From assembly GCF_003751805.1 (NCBI RefSeq), contig NZ_RKHQ01000001.1:1860001-1924000 (forward strand): a stretch of 64,000 bases of DNA. Reading direction: 5' to 3'. Under the pieces are notes generated by a model, which had not been told where the DNA came from, did not search any database, and saw only the letters and a list, made by a program, of their open reading frames with translations. The stretch comes from Salana multivorans (lineage in GTDB: Bacteria > Actinomycetota > Actinomycetes > Actinomycetales > Beutenbergiaceae). Shown here piece by piece: positions 26,096 to 35,779 of the stretch (position 1 is its first letter; each line of letters begins with the position of its first letter). The position numbers and the translations under genes were made by a program.

Positions 26096-27592
26096 ATGGC
26101 CGATCCGATCGACATCGCGCAGCTCACCGCCACCGAGATCGCCGCGGCGGTGAGGTCGGGCCGGCTGCGCGCCGTCGAGGTCGCGGAGGCGTCGCTCGCG
26201 GCGGCGGCGGGGGTGGGCGCCGAGCTCGGCGCGTTCGCCCGGCTCACGCCCGAGCTGGCGCTGGCCGAGGCGGGCGCCGTCGACGCGGCCGTCGCGCGCG
26301 GCGACGCCGCGGCCGCCGCCCTGCGGCTGGCCGGTGTCCCGTGCCCGATCAAGGACCTCAACGCCGTGCGCGGGGTGCAGCTCACGGCGGGTGCCGCGGT
26401 CCTCGCCGCCGCCCCGATCGTCCCCGACGCGGACGACGGCACCGTCGTCCTCCTGCGTGAGGCGGGGACCGCGACGATCGGCAAGACCGCGACGCCCGAG
26501 TTCGGGTTCCCGCCCTACACCGAGCCGCGCACGGGGCCCGGCGGTGCGATCGTCGCGGCGCGCACGCCGTGGGACCTCACCCGCGGCGCCGGCGGGTCCT
26601 CGGGTGGCGCCGCGGCGAGCGTGGCCGCGGGGATCAGCCCGATCGCGCACGCCTCCGACGGCGGCGGCTCGATCCGCATCCCGGCCGCGAGCTGCGGCAT
26701 CGTCGGGTTCAAGCCGTCGCGCGGCGTGGTGAGCTCCGGTCCGCTCGGCGTCGACGGTCCGGGACTCGGCACGCAGGGCGCGCTCGCGCGGACCGTGCGT
26801 GACGCGGCCGTCGCGCTCGAGGTGCTGGCCCGGCCGTGGCCGGGCGAGGTGGTGGCGAGCCCGGCGCTCGACGGTCTCGGCGACGCCGTCGAGCTGGACC
26901 GCGCGACGCTGGTCGACGGGCTGCGCGGGCTGCGGGTCGGCGTGCTGACCGACCCGGTCGTCGCCGGCGACGCCGTCGTCCACCCGGAGGCCGTCGCGGC
27001 GGCGGAGCGCGCGGCGGACGACCTGCGCTCGCTCGGGTTCGACGTCGCGACGGCGCCCGTGCCGTTCACGCCGCAGGAGTGGCTCGCGTTCATGCCGCTG
27101 TGGTCGGTCGGGGCGCTGACGCTCCCGGTCCCGGACGAGGCCGAGCAGCTGCTCGAGCCGCTGACCCGGTGGCTGCGCGAGGTGGGGCGCGGGGTCACGG
27201 GCGCCCAGTACGCGCTCGCGGTCGCCGACGCCCAGCGCGTCGCCCGCCGGATGGCGACCGCGTGGGCGCCGTTCGACGTCGTCGTTACCCCGAGCCTCGC
27301 CGGACCGCCGGCCCCCGTCGGCTCGATCCGCGACGACGCCGACCCGGAGCACGACTTCGAGGAGCAGAAGCGGTTCACGCCGTGGACCTCGCCCGCGAAC
27401 ATCGCCGGCCGGCCGTCGGTCTCGGTGCCGATCCACCGGGCCGTGCTCGACGGCGTCGAGCTGCCGTTCGGGGCCATGCTCACGGGACGGATCGGCGAGG
27501 ACCGCGCGCTCATGGAGCTCGCCCGGCTGCTGGAGATCGTCGACCCCTGGCCGATGCCGCCGACCGTCCCGGTCCGGGGCGCCGGGGGCTGA
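26096..27592 (+). CDS. Amidase (amidase-signature family)
   Basis: A 498-residue amidase-signature enzyme that hydrolyses a carboxamide. The Ser-cisSer-Lys triad is visible: Lys86 in PCPIKDLNAV, Ser168 in GAGGSSGG and nucleophile Ser192 in DGGGSIRIPA, with the usual 24-residue spacing between the serines. Residues after about 300 are the variable region that sets specificity, so the substrate is unknown; lack of GatB and GatC nearby argues against a GatA role. TAGCGT at 26083-26088 ends 7 nt before the ATG at 26096, supporting that start and a leaderless message. Confidence 0.93.
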   Translation: MADPIDIAQLTATEIAAAVRSGRLRAVEVAEASLAAAAGVGAELGAFARLTPELALAEAGAVDAAVARGDAAAAALRLAGVPCPIKDLNAVRGVQLTAGAAVLAAAPIVPDADDGTVVLLREAGTATIGKTATPEFGFPPYTEPRTGPGGAIVAARTPWDLTRGAGGSSGGAAASVAAGISPIAHASDGGGSIRIPAASCGIVGFKPSRGVVSSGPLGVDGPGLGTQGALARTVRDAAVALEVLARPWPGEVVASPALDGLGDAVELDRATLVDGLRGLRVGVLTDPVVAGDAVVHPEAVAAAERAADDLRSLGFDVATAPVPFTPQEWLAFMPLWSVGALTLPVPDEAEQLLEPLTRWLREVGRGVTGAQYALAVADAQRVARRMATAWAPFDVVVTPSLAGPPAPVGSIRDDADPEHDFEEQKRFTPWTSPANIAGRPSVSVPIHRAVLDGVELPFGAMLTGRIGEDRALMELARLLEIVDPWPMPPTVPVRGAGG

Positions 27593-27666
27593 CGGGCCCC
27601 GTCGTCCGGGGGTGGCTTCCGCGGCGACAGGTCCGGCGGTGGCCCGGCGGCGGCGGGCCGGGACCG

Positions 27667-27683
27667 TCGCCCCGATGTCGGAG
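27667..27683. repeat. Half-copy of the 59-bp palindrome family
   Basis: The 17 bases TCGCCCCGATGTCGGAG differ at two positions from the right arm of palindrome B. They lie in the 101-base spacer between the amidase and NUDIX genes. I cannot find a matching left arm at the expected distance, so this may be a degenerate or truncated copy, or a chance match in GC-rich DNA. Confidence 0.35.
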
Positions 27684-27693
27684 GCGGGCGCCC

Positions 27694-28119
27694 TCAGCCC
27701 GCGAGCGGCAGGAAGTGCGTGCGGGTCAGCGGGGCGAGGGGGAGGTCCCGCGCCTGGTCGAGGCTGACCCAGACCGCCTCGGCGATCTCGGCCGCCGGCC
27801 GCACCGCCGCGACCTCCTCGGCGGTGAGCGTCACGGCGAAGGCGTCGGAGACGACGACGTGCCCCGCCTCGTTCGCCGCCGTCTCGCTGAACCGGCCCAG
27901 CGGCCGCAGCCGGTCGGCGCTCAGCGTGACGCCGAGCTCTTCCGCCACCTCGCGCCGGCCGGTCTCGAGCGGTCCCTCGCCCGGCTCGGGCTTGCCGCCG
28001 GGCTGCATGAACGCGCTCGTGCCGCGCTTGCGGACGAGCAGGAGCCGGCCCGCGTCGTCGAGCACGAGGATCGCGGTGACCCGGATGGTCGGGGACTCGC
28101 CCACGTCGTTCGCCCCCAT
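27694..28119 (-). CDS. NUDIX hydrolase
   Basis: A 141-residue NUDIX protein that would cleave a nucleoside diphosphate linked to another group. The NUDIX box (G-x5-E-x7-REVAEELGV) is complete, from GGKPEPGEG to AEELGV at about residues 41-64. The segment FMQPGGKPEPGE places it in the MutT-like group. Its ATG at 28119 lies two bases after the LppM-like stop, so the two genes form an operon even though their functions look unrelated. The substrate is unknown. Confidence 0.9.
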   Translation of the reverse strand: MGANDVGESPTIRVTAILVLDDAGRLLLVRKRGTSAFMQPGGKPEPGEGPLETGRREVAEELGVTLSADRLRPLGRFSETAANEAGHVVVSDAFAVTLTAEEVAAVRPAAEIAEAVWVSLDQARDLPLAPLTRTHFLPLAG

Positions 28120-28121
28120 CG

Positions 28122-28859
28122 TCAGTCGCGCCGGCTCACGGCCCACACCGTGCCCAGCCCGGCGAGCGCGAGGACGACGACACCGCCGATGCCCCACACC
28201 AGCGCCTTCCAGATCCACGGCGGCGCGCCGCCGCTCGTGGCGCTCGCGGTCGCCTCCAGCACCAGGGGCGTGTCCCACGAGGACTCCCACGTCACCGTCG
28301 TGCCGTCGACGACGCCGGACCCTCCCCGCGGCACCTCGACCGTCCCCGGGAAGGTGAGCGCGACCCGGATCGACGACTCCTCGGCGCCCGGCGGCCGCTC
28401 GCCCTCCGCCTCGGCCACCGGGACGCCGTCCTGACCGACGGCGTCGATCGTCCCGGCGACCTCGAAGTCGTTCCCGACGCGGGTGATGAGCTGCTCCGAG
28501 CCGAGCGTGAGGTTGACGATGCTGACCCGGTCGAGCGTGAGGGTGGTCCCGAACGCCCCGGACTCGGTCGCCGGCGCCGCGGTCACGCCCTTGACCGTGC
28601 GCAGCCCCGGCAGCACGCGGTTCTCGATCGCGAGCACGGTGGCGCCGGCTGCGGTGCGGGCCTCCGGGGTGTCGTCCGTCAGGGGCACGACGAGCACGAT
28701 CGTCCCGCTCACCGTGTTGGTCCTTGCCTCGACGGCGAGGTCGGCGTCGGCGCGCACGCACCCGGCGAGGCCGAGCGTCCCGAGCAGCGTGAGCACGACG
28801 AGCAGGAGACCCGTCGGCGTGCTGGGGCGGTGACCGTGGCGTCGTCGAGCGCGGTGCAT
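28122..28859 (-). CDS. LppM-like lipoprotein with C-terminal membrane helix
   Basis: A 245-residue exported protein. A basic start (HRARRRHGHR) and hydrophobic core end in the lipobox LGLAGC, giving a lipidated Cys near residue 34. The extracellular domain (about 35-205) matches the actinobacterial LppM layout, and a second hydrophobic helix (ALVWGIGGVVVLALAGLGTVWAV) with a positive RRD tail closes the protein, so it would be anchored at both ends. LppM of mycobacteria is linked to envelope and host-cell interactions; the role here is unknown. A CACGAT hexamer ends 6 nt before the ATG at 28859. Confidence 0.75.
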   Translation of the reverse strand: MHRARRRHGHRPSTPTGLLLVVLTLLGTLGLAGCVRADADLAVEARTNTVSGTIVLVVPLTDDTPEARTAAGATVLAIENRVLPGLRTVKGVTAAPATESGAFGTTLTLDRVSIVNLTLGSEQLITRVGNDFEVAGTIDAVGQDGVPVAEAEGERPPGAEESSIRVALTFPGTVEVPRGGSGVVDGTTVTWESSWDTPLVLEATASATSGGAPPWIWKALVWGIGGVVVLALAGLGTVWAVSRRD

Positions 28860-29027
28860 CGACCGATCGTGGCACACCGCGCTCCGCGGCGCGTCCCGCC
28901 CCGCGGAGCGGTCGGTCCGCGGGTCGGGACACGACCCGTCGGCCGGTCCGTCCGCCGGCCCGCAGGCCCTCACCCAATCCCGGGCAACCTGGTGCGCCGG
29001 CCGATTTTTCCTGTCAGTGTTGGAGGC

Positions 29028-31646
29028 ATGAACGAGAAGCTCACCACGAAGTCTCAGGAGGCCATCGCGGCAGCCCTCCAGGCTGCGACGGCGGCTGGGA
29101 ACCCCCACATCGAGCCCTCCCACCTCCTCCTCGCGCTGCTCGACCAGCGCGACGGGATCGCGGTCGCGCTGCTCGCGGCCGTCGGCGTCGACGCGGGTCA
29201 TCTCGTCCAGCGGGCCAAGGGCATCCTCGCGACGCTGCCGAGCGCGAGCGGCTCCAGCACCTCCCAGCCCCAGGCCTCCCGCTCGCTGCTCAACGTCATC
29301 ACGGCCGCCGGCGAGGAGGCGCGGGCGCTCGGCGACGAGTACGTCTCGACGGAGCACCTGCTCATCGCGCTGGCCGGCAGCCAGTCGCAGGCCGGCGACG
29401 TGCTGCGCGGCGCCGGCGCCACCAAGGACGCCCTCGTCGGCGTGCTCCCGAACGTCCGCCCCGGGCGCGTGACGTCGGCCGACCCCGAGGGCAGCTTCCA
29501 GTCGCTGGAGAAGTACGGGACGGACCTCACCGCCCGCGCGCGCGAGGGCAAGATCGACCCCGTCATCGGCCGTGACTCCGAGATCCGCCGCGTCGTCCAG
29601 GTGCTCTCGCGCCGGACCAAGAACAACCCGGTCCTCATCGGCGAGCCGGGCGTCGGCAAGACCGCCGTCGTCGAGGGACTGGCGCAGCGCATCGTCGACG
29701 GCGACGTCCCCACCTCCCTCCAGGGCAAGACGCTCGTCTCGCTCGACCTCGGGGCGATGGTCGCCGGCGCGAAGTACCGCGGTGAGTTCGAGGAGCGGCT
29801 CAAGGCCGTGCTGGAGGAGATCAAGAACAGCGACGGCCAGATCGTCACGTTCATCGACGAGCTGCACACCGTCGTCGGCGCCGGAGCCAGCGGCGACGGC
29901 TCGATGGACGCCGGCAACATGCTCAAGCCGATGCTCGCGCGCGGCGAGCTGCGGATGATCGGCGCGACGACGCTCGACGAGTTCCGGGAGAACATCGAGA
30001 AGGACCCGGCGCTCGAGCGGCGGTTCCAGCAGGTGTTCGTCGGCGAGCCGAGCGTCGAGGACACCATCGCGATCCTGCGCGGCATCGCCCCGCGCTACGA
30101 GGCGCACCACCAGGTGACGATCTCCGACTCCGCGCTGGTCGCGGCCGCGACGCTGTCCGACCGCTACATCCCCGGCCGCCAGCTTCCGGACAAGGCGATC
30201 GACCTCGTGGACGAGGCCGCGTCCCGCCTGCGGATGGAGCTGGACTCCTCGCCCGTCGAGATCGACGTGCTCCAGCGCCAGGTCACCCGGATGGAGATGG
30301 AGGAGCTCGCGCTGGAGAAGGCCGACGACGCCGCGAGCCGGGACCGGCTGGAGAAGCTGCGCGCCGAGCTGGCCGACCACCGCGAGGAGCTGGCGGGCCT
30401 GGTCGCGCGGTGGGAGGCGGAGAAGTCGAGCCACAACCGCGTCGGTGAGCTGCGCGCCCGCGCCGACGAGCTGCGCACCGCCGTCGAGCGGCACATCCGC
30501 GAGGGCAACTACGAGGAGGCGAGCCGCCTGCAGTACGGCGAGCTGCCGAAGGTCGAGGCCGAGCTGCGCGAGGCGGAGCGCGTCGAGGAGGTAGTGGACG
30601 TCGAGACCGCTGAGGGGAGCCCCGCGGGCGACCCGATGATCGCGGACAAGGTCGGGCCGGACGAGGTCGCCGAGGTCGTCGCGGCGTGGACGGGCATCCC
30701 CGCCGGCCGCCTGCTGGAGGGCGAGACCGAGAAGCTGCTGCGGATGGAGCAGGTGCTCGGCGAGCGGCTGATCGGGCAGCGGGCCGCCGTCGCCGCCGTG
30801 TCCGACGCGGTGCGCCGCGCCCGCGCCGGCATCGCGGACCCCGACCGGCCGACCGGGTCGTTCCTCTTCCTCGGGCCGACCGGGGTCGGCAAGACCGAGC
30901 TGGCCAAGGCGCTCGCGGAGTTCCTGTTCGACGACGAGCGGGCCATGGTCCGCATCGACATGTCGGAGTACAGCGAGAAGCACTCGGTCGCGCGGCTGGT
31001 CGGGGCTCCTCCGGGGTACGTCGGGTACGAGGAGGGCGGCCAGCTCACCGAGGCGGTCCGCCGCCGGCCCTACTCCGTCGTCCTGCTCGACGAGGTCGAG
31101 AAGGCGCACCCGGAGATCTTCGACATCCTTCTCCAGGTGCTCGACGACGGCCGGCTCACCGACGGGCAGGGCCGCACCGTCGACTTCCGCAACGTCATCC
31201 TCATCCTCACCTCCAACCTCGGCTCGGCCGCGCTGATCGACCCGAACATGGACGACGCGGCCAAGCGCGAGTTCGTCATGGCGGCGGTGCGGGCGGCGTT
31301 CAAGCCGGAGTTCATCAACCGGCTCGACGACGTCGTCATCTTCGACGCGCTCACGCTGGAGGAGCTCGGCGAGATCGTGGAGATCTCGATCCGCGCGCTC
31401 GACCGGCGGCTCGCGGACCGGCGTCTCGGGCTCGAGGTGACCGAGGCCGCGCGGGAGTGGCTCGCGATCGAGGGCTACGACCCGGCGTTCGGCGCCCGGC
31501 CGCTGCGCCGCCTCGTCCAGCGCGAGATCGGCGACCGGCTCGCCGTCATGCTCCTGTCCGGCGAGGCGCGCGACGGCGACACCGTCGTCGTCGACCGGGC
31601 CGAGGAGGGCTCCGGCCTCCGGCTCACCGCGGTGCGTGCGGGGTGA
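29028..31646 (+). CDS. clpB: ATP-dependent disaggregase ClpB
   Basis: An 872-residue Hsp100 chaperone that threads aggregated proteins through a hexameric ring, working with DnaK. The order is a double Clp_N domain (1-145), nucleotide-binding domain 1 with Walker A GEPGVGKT (about 205-212), a coiled-coil M-domain (about 400-520, present, as in ClpB but not ClpA), domain 2 with Walker A GPTGVGKT (about 614-621) and a small C-terminal domain. The pore loop [12 protein letters not shown] and the second pore loop GYVGYEEGG are intact. TTGGAGG lies just before the ATG at 29028. I see no HAIR (HspR) inverted repeat just upstream, so the heat-shock control is unclear. Confidence 0.97.
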   Translation: MNEKLTTKSQEAIAAALQAATAAGNPHIEPSHLLLALLDQRDGIAVALLAAVGVDAGHLVQRAKGILATLPSASGSSTSQPQASRSLLNVITAAGEEARALGDEYVSTEHLLIALAGSQSQAGDVLRGAGATKDALVGVLPNVRPGRVTSADPEGSFQSLEKYGTDLTARAREGKIDPVIGRDSEIRRVVQVLSRRTKNNPVLIGEPGVGKTAVVEGLAQRIVDGDVPTSLQGKTLVSLDLGAMVAGAKYRGEFEERLKAVLEEIKNSDGQIVTFIDELHTVVGAGASGDGSMDAGNMLKPMLARGELRMIGATTLDEFRENIEKDPALERRFQQVFVGEPSVEDTIAILRGIAPRYEAHHQVTISDSALVAAATLSDRYIPGRQLPDKAIDLVDEAASRLRMELDSSPVEIDVLQRQVTRMEMEELALEKADDAASRDRLEKLRAELADHREELAGLVARWEAEKSSHNRVGELRARADELRTAVERHIREGNYEEASRLQYGELPKVEAELREAERVEEVVDVETAEGSPAGDPMIADKVGPDEVAEVVAAWTGIPAGRLLEGETEKLLRMEQVLGERLIGQRAAVAAVSDAVRRARAGIADPDRPTGSFLFLGPTGVGKTELAKALAEFLFDDERAMVRIDMSEYSEKHSVARLVGAPPGYVGYEEGGQLTEAVRRRPYSVVLLDEVEKAHPEIFDILLQVLDDGRLTDGQGRTVDFRNVILILTSNLGSAALIDPNMDDAAKREFVMAAVRAAFKPEFINRLDDVVIFDALTLEELGEIVEISIRALDRRLADRRLGLEVTEAAREWLAIEGYDPAFGARPLRRLVQREIGDRLAVMLLSGEARDGDTVVVDRAEEGSGLRLTAVRAG

Positions 31647-34600
31647 GGAGCTGACCCCGGTCACGGGCCGGCGTGCACGGGCCGGCGTCCTCGGCATCGC
31701 CCTCGCGGCGTGCTCGGCCGCGCTGCTCGCGCTCGGCACCATCGGCGCGGGGGGAGCGCCGGCGCAGCAGCCCGCGACGGCGGACTCGACGGTGGCCGGC
31801 GTGGTCTCCCTCGTGCAGCCAACGCCCGCCCGGGTCCACGACATCGCCTGGGACGGCTACTCGCTCCTGCTGGACGGCGAGCGCGAGCGGATCTGGTCGG
31901 CCGAGTTCCACTACTGGCGCCTGCCGAGCACGAGCCTGTGGCGCGACGTCCTGCAGAAGTACCGCGCGGCGGGGTTCAACGCGATCTCGGTGTACTTCCA
32001 CTGGGGCTACCACTCGCCCGCGCCGGGGGTCTACGACTTCGACGGCGTGCGCGACGTCGACCTCCTGCTCGACATCGCGCAGGAGGAGGGCCTCTACGTC
32101 ATCGCCAGGCCGGGGCCCTACATCAACGCGGAGACGACGCGGGGCGGGTTCCCGGGCTGGCTCACGACCGTCGACGGCGTCGCGCGGACCGACGCGCCCG
32201 ACTACACCGCCGCCGCCGACGAGTGGCTCACCGAGATCGACGCGATCCTCGCCCGGCGGCAGTACACGGACGGCACCGGCCCCGTCGTCCTCTACCAGAT
32301 CGAGAACGAGCTGGCCCGGACGGACGCGGCGACGCAGCGCGCGATGGAGCACCTCGCCGCGAAGGTGCGCTCCGACGGGATCGACGTGCCGCTGTTCCAC
32401 AACGACGTCGGGAACAACGGCCTGTGGGTCCCGGCGTTCCGCCAGGACGGGACACCGACCGCGGTGGTGCCCGACGCGCTGCGCACGAGCGCCGTCGACC
32501 TCTACGCGTTCGACTCCTACGCGGCCGGGGCGTGCGAGGCACCGGACGTCGTCGGCGACCTCCGGGCGGCCCCGAACCTCGGGCTGCACGGCGTCGGCGG
32601 CCGCATGGGCGGCTCGACGGCCTCGCCGGAGACGCCGGGCTTCCTCGCCGAGACCGGCGGCGGCTGGTTCGACTACTGGGGCAGCCCCGGCCTGTTCGAC
32701 TGCACCGCGCAGCGCCAGGGGCTCGGCCACCAGCGGGTCTTCTACGGCACGAACATCGTCAACGGGCTCACGCTGCACAACATCTACATGGTGTTCGGCG
32801 GGACGAGCTGGGGCTGGCTGCCCTCCCCGGTCGTCTACACCTCCTACGACTACGGCGCCGCGATCACCGAGGGACGCCAGGCGCGGGACAAGCTCGGCGG
32901 CCTCAAACAGCTCGGCTACCTGCTGGACGCGGTGCCGCAGCTGCGCGAGCTCGACGCCGGCGCACCCGTCGCGGCGTCGTCGGCGGAGGTGACCGTCCTT
33001 CACGACGTCGCCCCGGCGACCGGGACGCACGTCTACCTGGCGACGCACGAGCCGTCCAGCTCCGTCGCCGACACGGCGTTCACCTTCCCCGTGGAGACCG
33101 ACGACGGCGACTACCTGGTCCCGCAGTCGGGCACCCTCCGGCTGGCGGGGCAGGACGCCAAGCTCCTCCTCGCCGCCTACGACCTCGAGCGGCAGCGGCT
33201 CGTCTACTCGACGTCGCAGCTCACGACGCACCTGCGCCACGGCGAGGGGGCCGACGGACGGGACGTCGCGCTGCTGCACGGTCGCGCGGGCGAGGACGGT
33301 GAGACGGTGCTGCGGTACGCGAGCGAGCCGACGGTCACCGTCCTGGCCGGCGAGGCCACCGCGACGTGGGACGCCGCCCGCGGCGACCTGCGGCTGGACT
33401 ACCCGCACGACGGGCTGACCGAGGTGCTCCTGCGAGGCGGCGGGCGCGCGCCGCTCCTCCTGCTCATCGCGGACGACGCCACGGCGGCCGGCTTCTGGCG
33501 CGAGGACACGGACGCCGGTGCGGTGCTCGTGGCCGGGCCCGAGCTGGTGCGCGGGGCCGACGCGACGGTGGTCGCCGCGGGCGGGGCGCGGCTCGACCTG
33601 ACCGGGGACACCGCGACGGAGACCGAGCTGCGGGTCTGGGCGGACGACGACGTCGTCGAGGTGACGTGGAACGGGACGCCCGTCGCGGTCGGGCCGGCGC
33701 CCGTCGCGGTCGGGCCGGCGGACGCGTCGGACGGCGCTGGTTCGTGGCCGGGCGGCAGCCTCGTCGCCGTCGACCGGCTCCCCGGTCCCGACGCGGTCGA
33801 CCTGCCGGACCTGTCGACCGCCGTCTGGCGCGTCGCCCCCGGGTCGCCGGAGAGCGAGCCGGGGTTCGACGACTCCGACTGGGCGGTGGTCGGCACCGAC
33901 GCCGTCGGGCGGCCCGTGCTCGACGCGGATGAGCACGGCTTCCACCAGGGCGACGTCTGGTACCGCGGACGGTTCGTCGGCGGCCTCGACTCGGTCACCC
34001 TGACGTACGGCGGCGGGGGAGCCGGGCTCCTCCAGGCCTGGGTCGACGGGGTCTACCTGGGGCAGGACGTCGTGCCGTCGGGGCAGCCGACGCCGGAGAC
34101 GACGTCCTCCGTGACGTTCGAGATGCCGCCGGGTCTCGGCGCCGGGGAGCACGTGCTGTCCGTCATGGTCCGCAACAACGGCCACAACCAGGACATCCCG
34201 GCCGACGACATGTTCAAGGAGCCGCGCGGCCTCGTCTCCGTCGACCTCACGGGGGTGCTCGTCCCGCGCGTCGCGTGGCGCGTCCAGGGCACCGCGGGCG
34301 GAGAGCAGATCCTCGACCCGGTCCGCGGCGTCATGAACGCGGGCGGGAGCTTCGGCGAGCGGCACGGGTTCCACCTGCCCGGCTACCCGGACGCGGACTG
34401 GTCGACGGGGTCGGTGCCGGCCGGGGGGAGCGACGTCGCACCGGGGACGACGTGGTACCGCACGACCCTCGACCTCGACCTGCCAGCCGACCACGACGTC
34501 TCGCTCGGCCTCACGATCGGCGACCCGAGCGTCCCGGCCGGCGACGCGCGCTACCGCGCCCTCGTCTTCGTCAACGGCTGGAACGTCGGCCAGTACGTCG

Positions 34601-34830
34601 CCGACGTCGGCCCGCAGCACACGTTCGTGCTGCCGAACGGGATCCTCGACCCGCGGGGCGCGAACACCCTGGCGATCGCGGTCACGAGCGACGGGGGTGC
34701 CGGGAACGGCCTCGAGGAGGTCGAGCTGACGACGCTGGGCGTCGTCCGCGGCGGTGTGCCCGTGACGCCGGAGGCCGCCCCGTCGTGGTCGGCCGACGTC
34801 TACGGGACCCTCGACGCCGGCCGTCCGTAG
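31636..34830 (+). CDS. Secreted glycoside hydrolase family 35 beta-galactosidase
   Basis: A 1064-residue exported GH35 enzyme that would remove terminal beta-galactose. A basic stretch and hydrophobic core (RRARAGVLGIALAACSAALLALG) form a signal peptide in the first ~45 residues. The TIM barrel contains the acid/base Glu in YQIENEL and the nucleophile Glu in FLAETGGGWFDYWG, followed by GGTSWGW. Beta-sandwich and galactose-binding-like domains fill the C-terminal half. The only good start, GTG 31636, lies inside the clpB 3' end (11-base overlap) and has no clear ribosome-binding site, so the start is uncertain and read-through from clpB is likely. A 21-bp duplication lies within the gene. Confidence 0.9.
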   Translation: MRGEELTPVTGRRARAGVLGIALAACSAALLALGTIGAGGAPAQQPATADSTVAGVVSLVQPTPARVHDIAWDGYSLLLDGERERIWSAEFHYWRLPSTSLWRDVLQKYRAAGFNAISVYFHWGYHSPAPGVYDFDGVRDVDLLLDIAQEEGLYVIARPGPYINAETTRGGFPGWLTTVDGVARTDAPDYTAAADEWLTEIDAILARRQYTDGTGPVVLYQIENELARTDAATQRAMEHLAAKVRSDGIDVPLFHNDVGNNGLWVPAFRQDGTPTAVVPDALRTSAVDLYAFDSYAAGACEAPDVVGDLRAAPNLGLHGVGGRMGGSTASPETPGFLAETGGGWFDYWGSPGLFDCTAQRQGLGHQRVFYGTNIVNGLTLHNIYMVFGGTSWGWLPSPVVYTSYDYGAAITEGRQARDKLGGLKQLGYLLDAVPQLRELDAGAPVAASSAEVTVLHDVAPATGTHVYLATHEPSSSVADTAFTFPVETDDGDYLVPQSGTLRLAGQDAKLLLAAYDLERQRLVYSTSQLTTHLRHGEGADGRDVALLHGRAGEDGETVLRYASEPTVTVLAGEATATWDAARGDLRLDYPHDGLTEVLLRGGGRAPLLLLIADDATAAGFWREDTDAGAVLVAGPELVRGADATVVAAGGARLDLTGDTATETELRVWADDDVVEVTWNGTPVAVGPAPVAVGPADASDGAGSWPGGSLVAVDRLPGPDAVDLPDLSTAVWRVAPGSPESEPGFDDSDWAVVGTDAVGRPVLDADEHGFHQGDVWYRGRFVGGLDSVTLTYGGGGAGLLQAWVDGVYLGQDVVPSGQPTPETTSSVTFEMPPGLGAGEHVLSVMVRNNGHNQDIPADDMFKEPRGLVSVDLTGVLVPRVAWRVQGTAGGEQILDPVRGVMNAGGSFGERHGFHLPGYPDADWSTGSVPAGGSDVAPGTTWYRTTLDLDLPADHDVSLGLTIGDPSVPAGDARYRALVFVNGWNVGQYVADVGPQHTFVLPNGILDPRGANTLAIAVTSDGGAGNGLEEVELTTLGVVRGGVPVTPEAAPSWSADVYGTLDAGRP
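33679..33720 (+). repeat. 21-bp tandem duplication within the GH35 gene
   Basis: Two identical 21-base units (33679-33699 and 33700-33720) encode a repeated seven-residue Pro/Val/Gly segment (PVAVGPA) between two beta domains. It keeps the frame and looks like recent slippage in a linker. Confidence 0.85.
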
Positions 34831-34839
34831 GCTGGTCGC
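34828..34839 (+). promoter_or_regulatory. Leaderless promoter of the LLM oxidoreductase gene, -10 overlapping GH35 stop
   Basis: TAGGCT at 34828-34833 ends 6 nt before the ATG at 34840. The TAG is also the stop codon of the GH35 gene, the same stop/-10 sharing seen at 16536-16541. Confidence 0.55.
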
Positions 34840-35733
34840 ATGCTCCTGTCGACCTGCATCCTCCCCGTCGCCACGGGCCCGGCCGCGACGCGGGACGCGT
34901 GGCGGCGCGCCGAGGGCCTCGGGTTCCACGCCGCGTACACCTACGACCACCTCAACTGGCAGGAGTCGTTCCGGGACGGTCCGTGGGGGGACGCCTGGCT
35001 CACGCTCGCGACGGCGGCCGCGGTCACGTCGAGGATCCGGCTGGGCACGCTCGTCTCGACCCCGAACTTCCACCACCCGGTGATGCTGGCGAAGGACGTC
35101 GTCACGCTCGACGGGCTGTCCGACGGGCGGGTGACGCTCGGTCTGGGCGCCGGGACCGAGGAGTACGACGCGGCGATCCTCGGGGCGCCGCCCCTGACGC
35201 CGCGGCGACGGGCCGACCGGTTCGCCGAGCTGGTCGAGCAGCTCGACCACCTGCTGACGCACGACGTCTCGACCCTGACCGGCGAGTGGTACTCGGCGGT
35301 CGAGGCGCGGGTGCTGCCGCGCTGCGTGCAGCGGCCGCGCGTGCCGTTCGCCATCGCCGGTGGCGGGCCGCGCGGGATGCGGCTCGCGGCCCGGTACGGA
35401 CAGGCGTGGGTCACGGTCGGCGACGACCGGATCGGACGGGACGGCACGGTCGAGGAGACGCGTGCCGCGATCGCCGCGCAGACCGCGCGACTGGACGCGG
35501 CGTGCGTCGAGGTGGGGCGCGACCCGGCCTCGCTGGACCGGATCCTGCTGACCGGGTTCACCGCCGACGCCGTGCACGCGGTCGAGCCGTTCCTCGACGC
35601 CGTCTCGGCCTACGCCGCGCTGGGGATCACGGAGATCGTCGTGCACGCCCCGATCGCGGGCACCAGGTTCGCGATGGACGAGGACGCCTACGAGGAGATC
35701 GCGGCGCTCGGCGCGGAGATCGCGCCGCTCTGA
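34840..35733 (+). CDS. LLM-class flavin-dependent oxidoreductase
   Basis: A 297-residue luciferase-like monooxygenase fold protein using FMN or coenzyme F420. The N-terminal strand STCILPV and the loop HAAYTYDHLNW are typical, as are RIRLGTLVSTPNFHHPVMLAKDVVTLDGLSDGR and the central GLGAGTEEYDAAILG block that lines the flavin site. IAGGGPRGMRLAARYGQAW is the usual second half motif. The family includes monooxygenases and F420 dehydrogenases, and the substrate is not predictable. The start is fixed by the leaderless promoter. Confidence 0.88.
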   Translation: MLLSTCILPVATGPAATRDAWRRAEGLGFHAAYTYDHLNWQESFRDGPWGDAWLTLATAAAVTSRIRLGTLVSTPNFHHPVMLAKDVVTLDGLSDGRVTLGLGAGTEEYDAAILGAPPLTPRRRADRFAELVEQLDHLLTHDVSTLTGEWYSAVEARVLPRCVQRPRVPFAIAGGGPRGMRLAARYGQAWVTVGDDRIGRDGTVEETRAAIAAQTARLDAACVEVGRDPASLDRILLTGFTADAVHAVEPFLDAVSAYAALGITEIVVHAPIAGTRFAMDEDAYEEIAALGAEIAPL

Positions 35734-35779
35734 TGCCCTCGGGTCGGGCTGGGTCGGGTCGGGCGTCGGGGTCGGCGGG

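Noticed and set aside
28860..29027. HspR-binding HAIR element before clpB
   Set aside because: I looked for the CTTGAGT-N7-ACTCAAG pattern and saw none in this spacer.
31624..35646. A 1340-codon minus-strand open frame opposite the GH35 and LLM genes
   Set aside because: Composition is that of an antisense shadow, and the plus-strand genes have intact catalytic motifs, signal peptide and starts.
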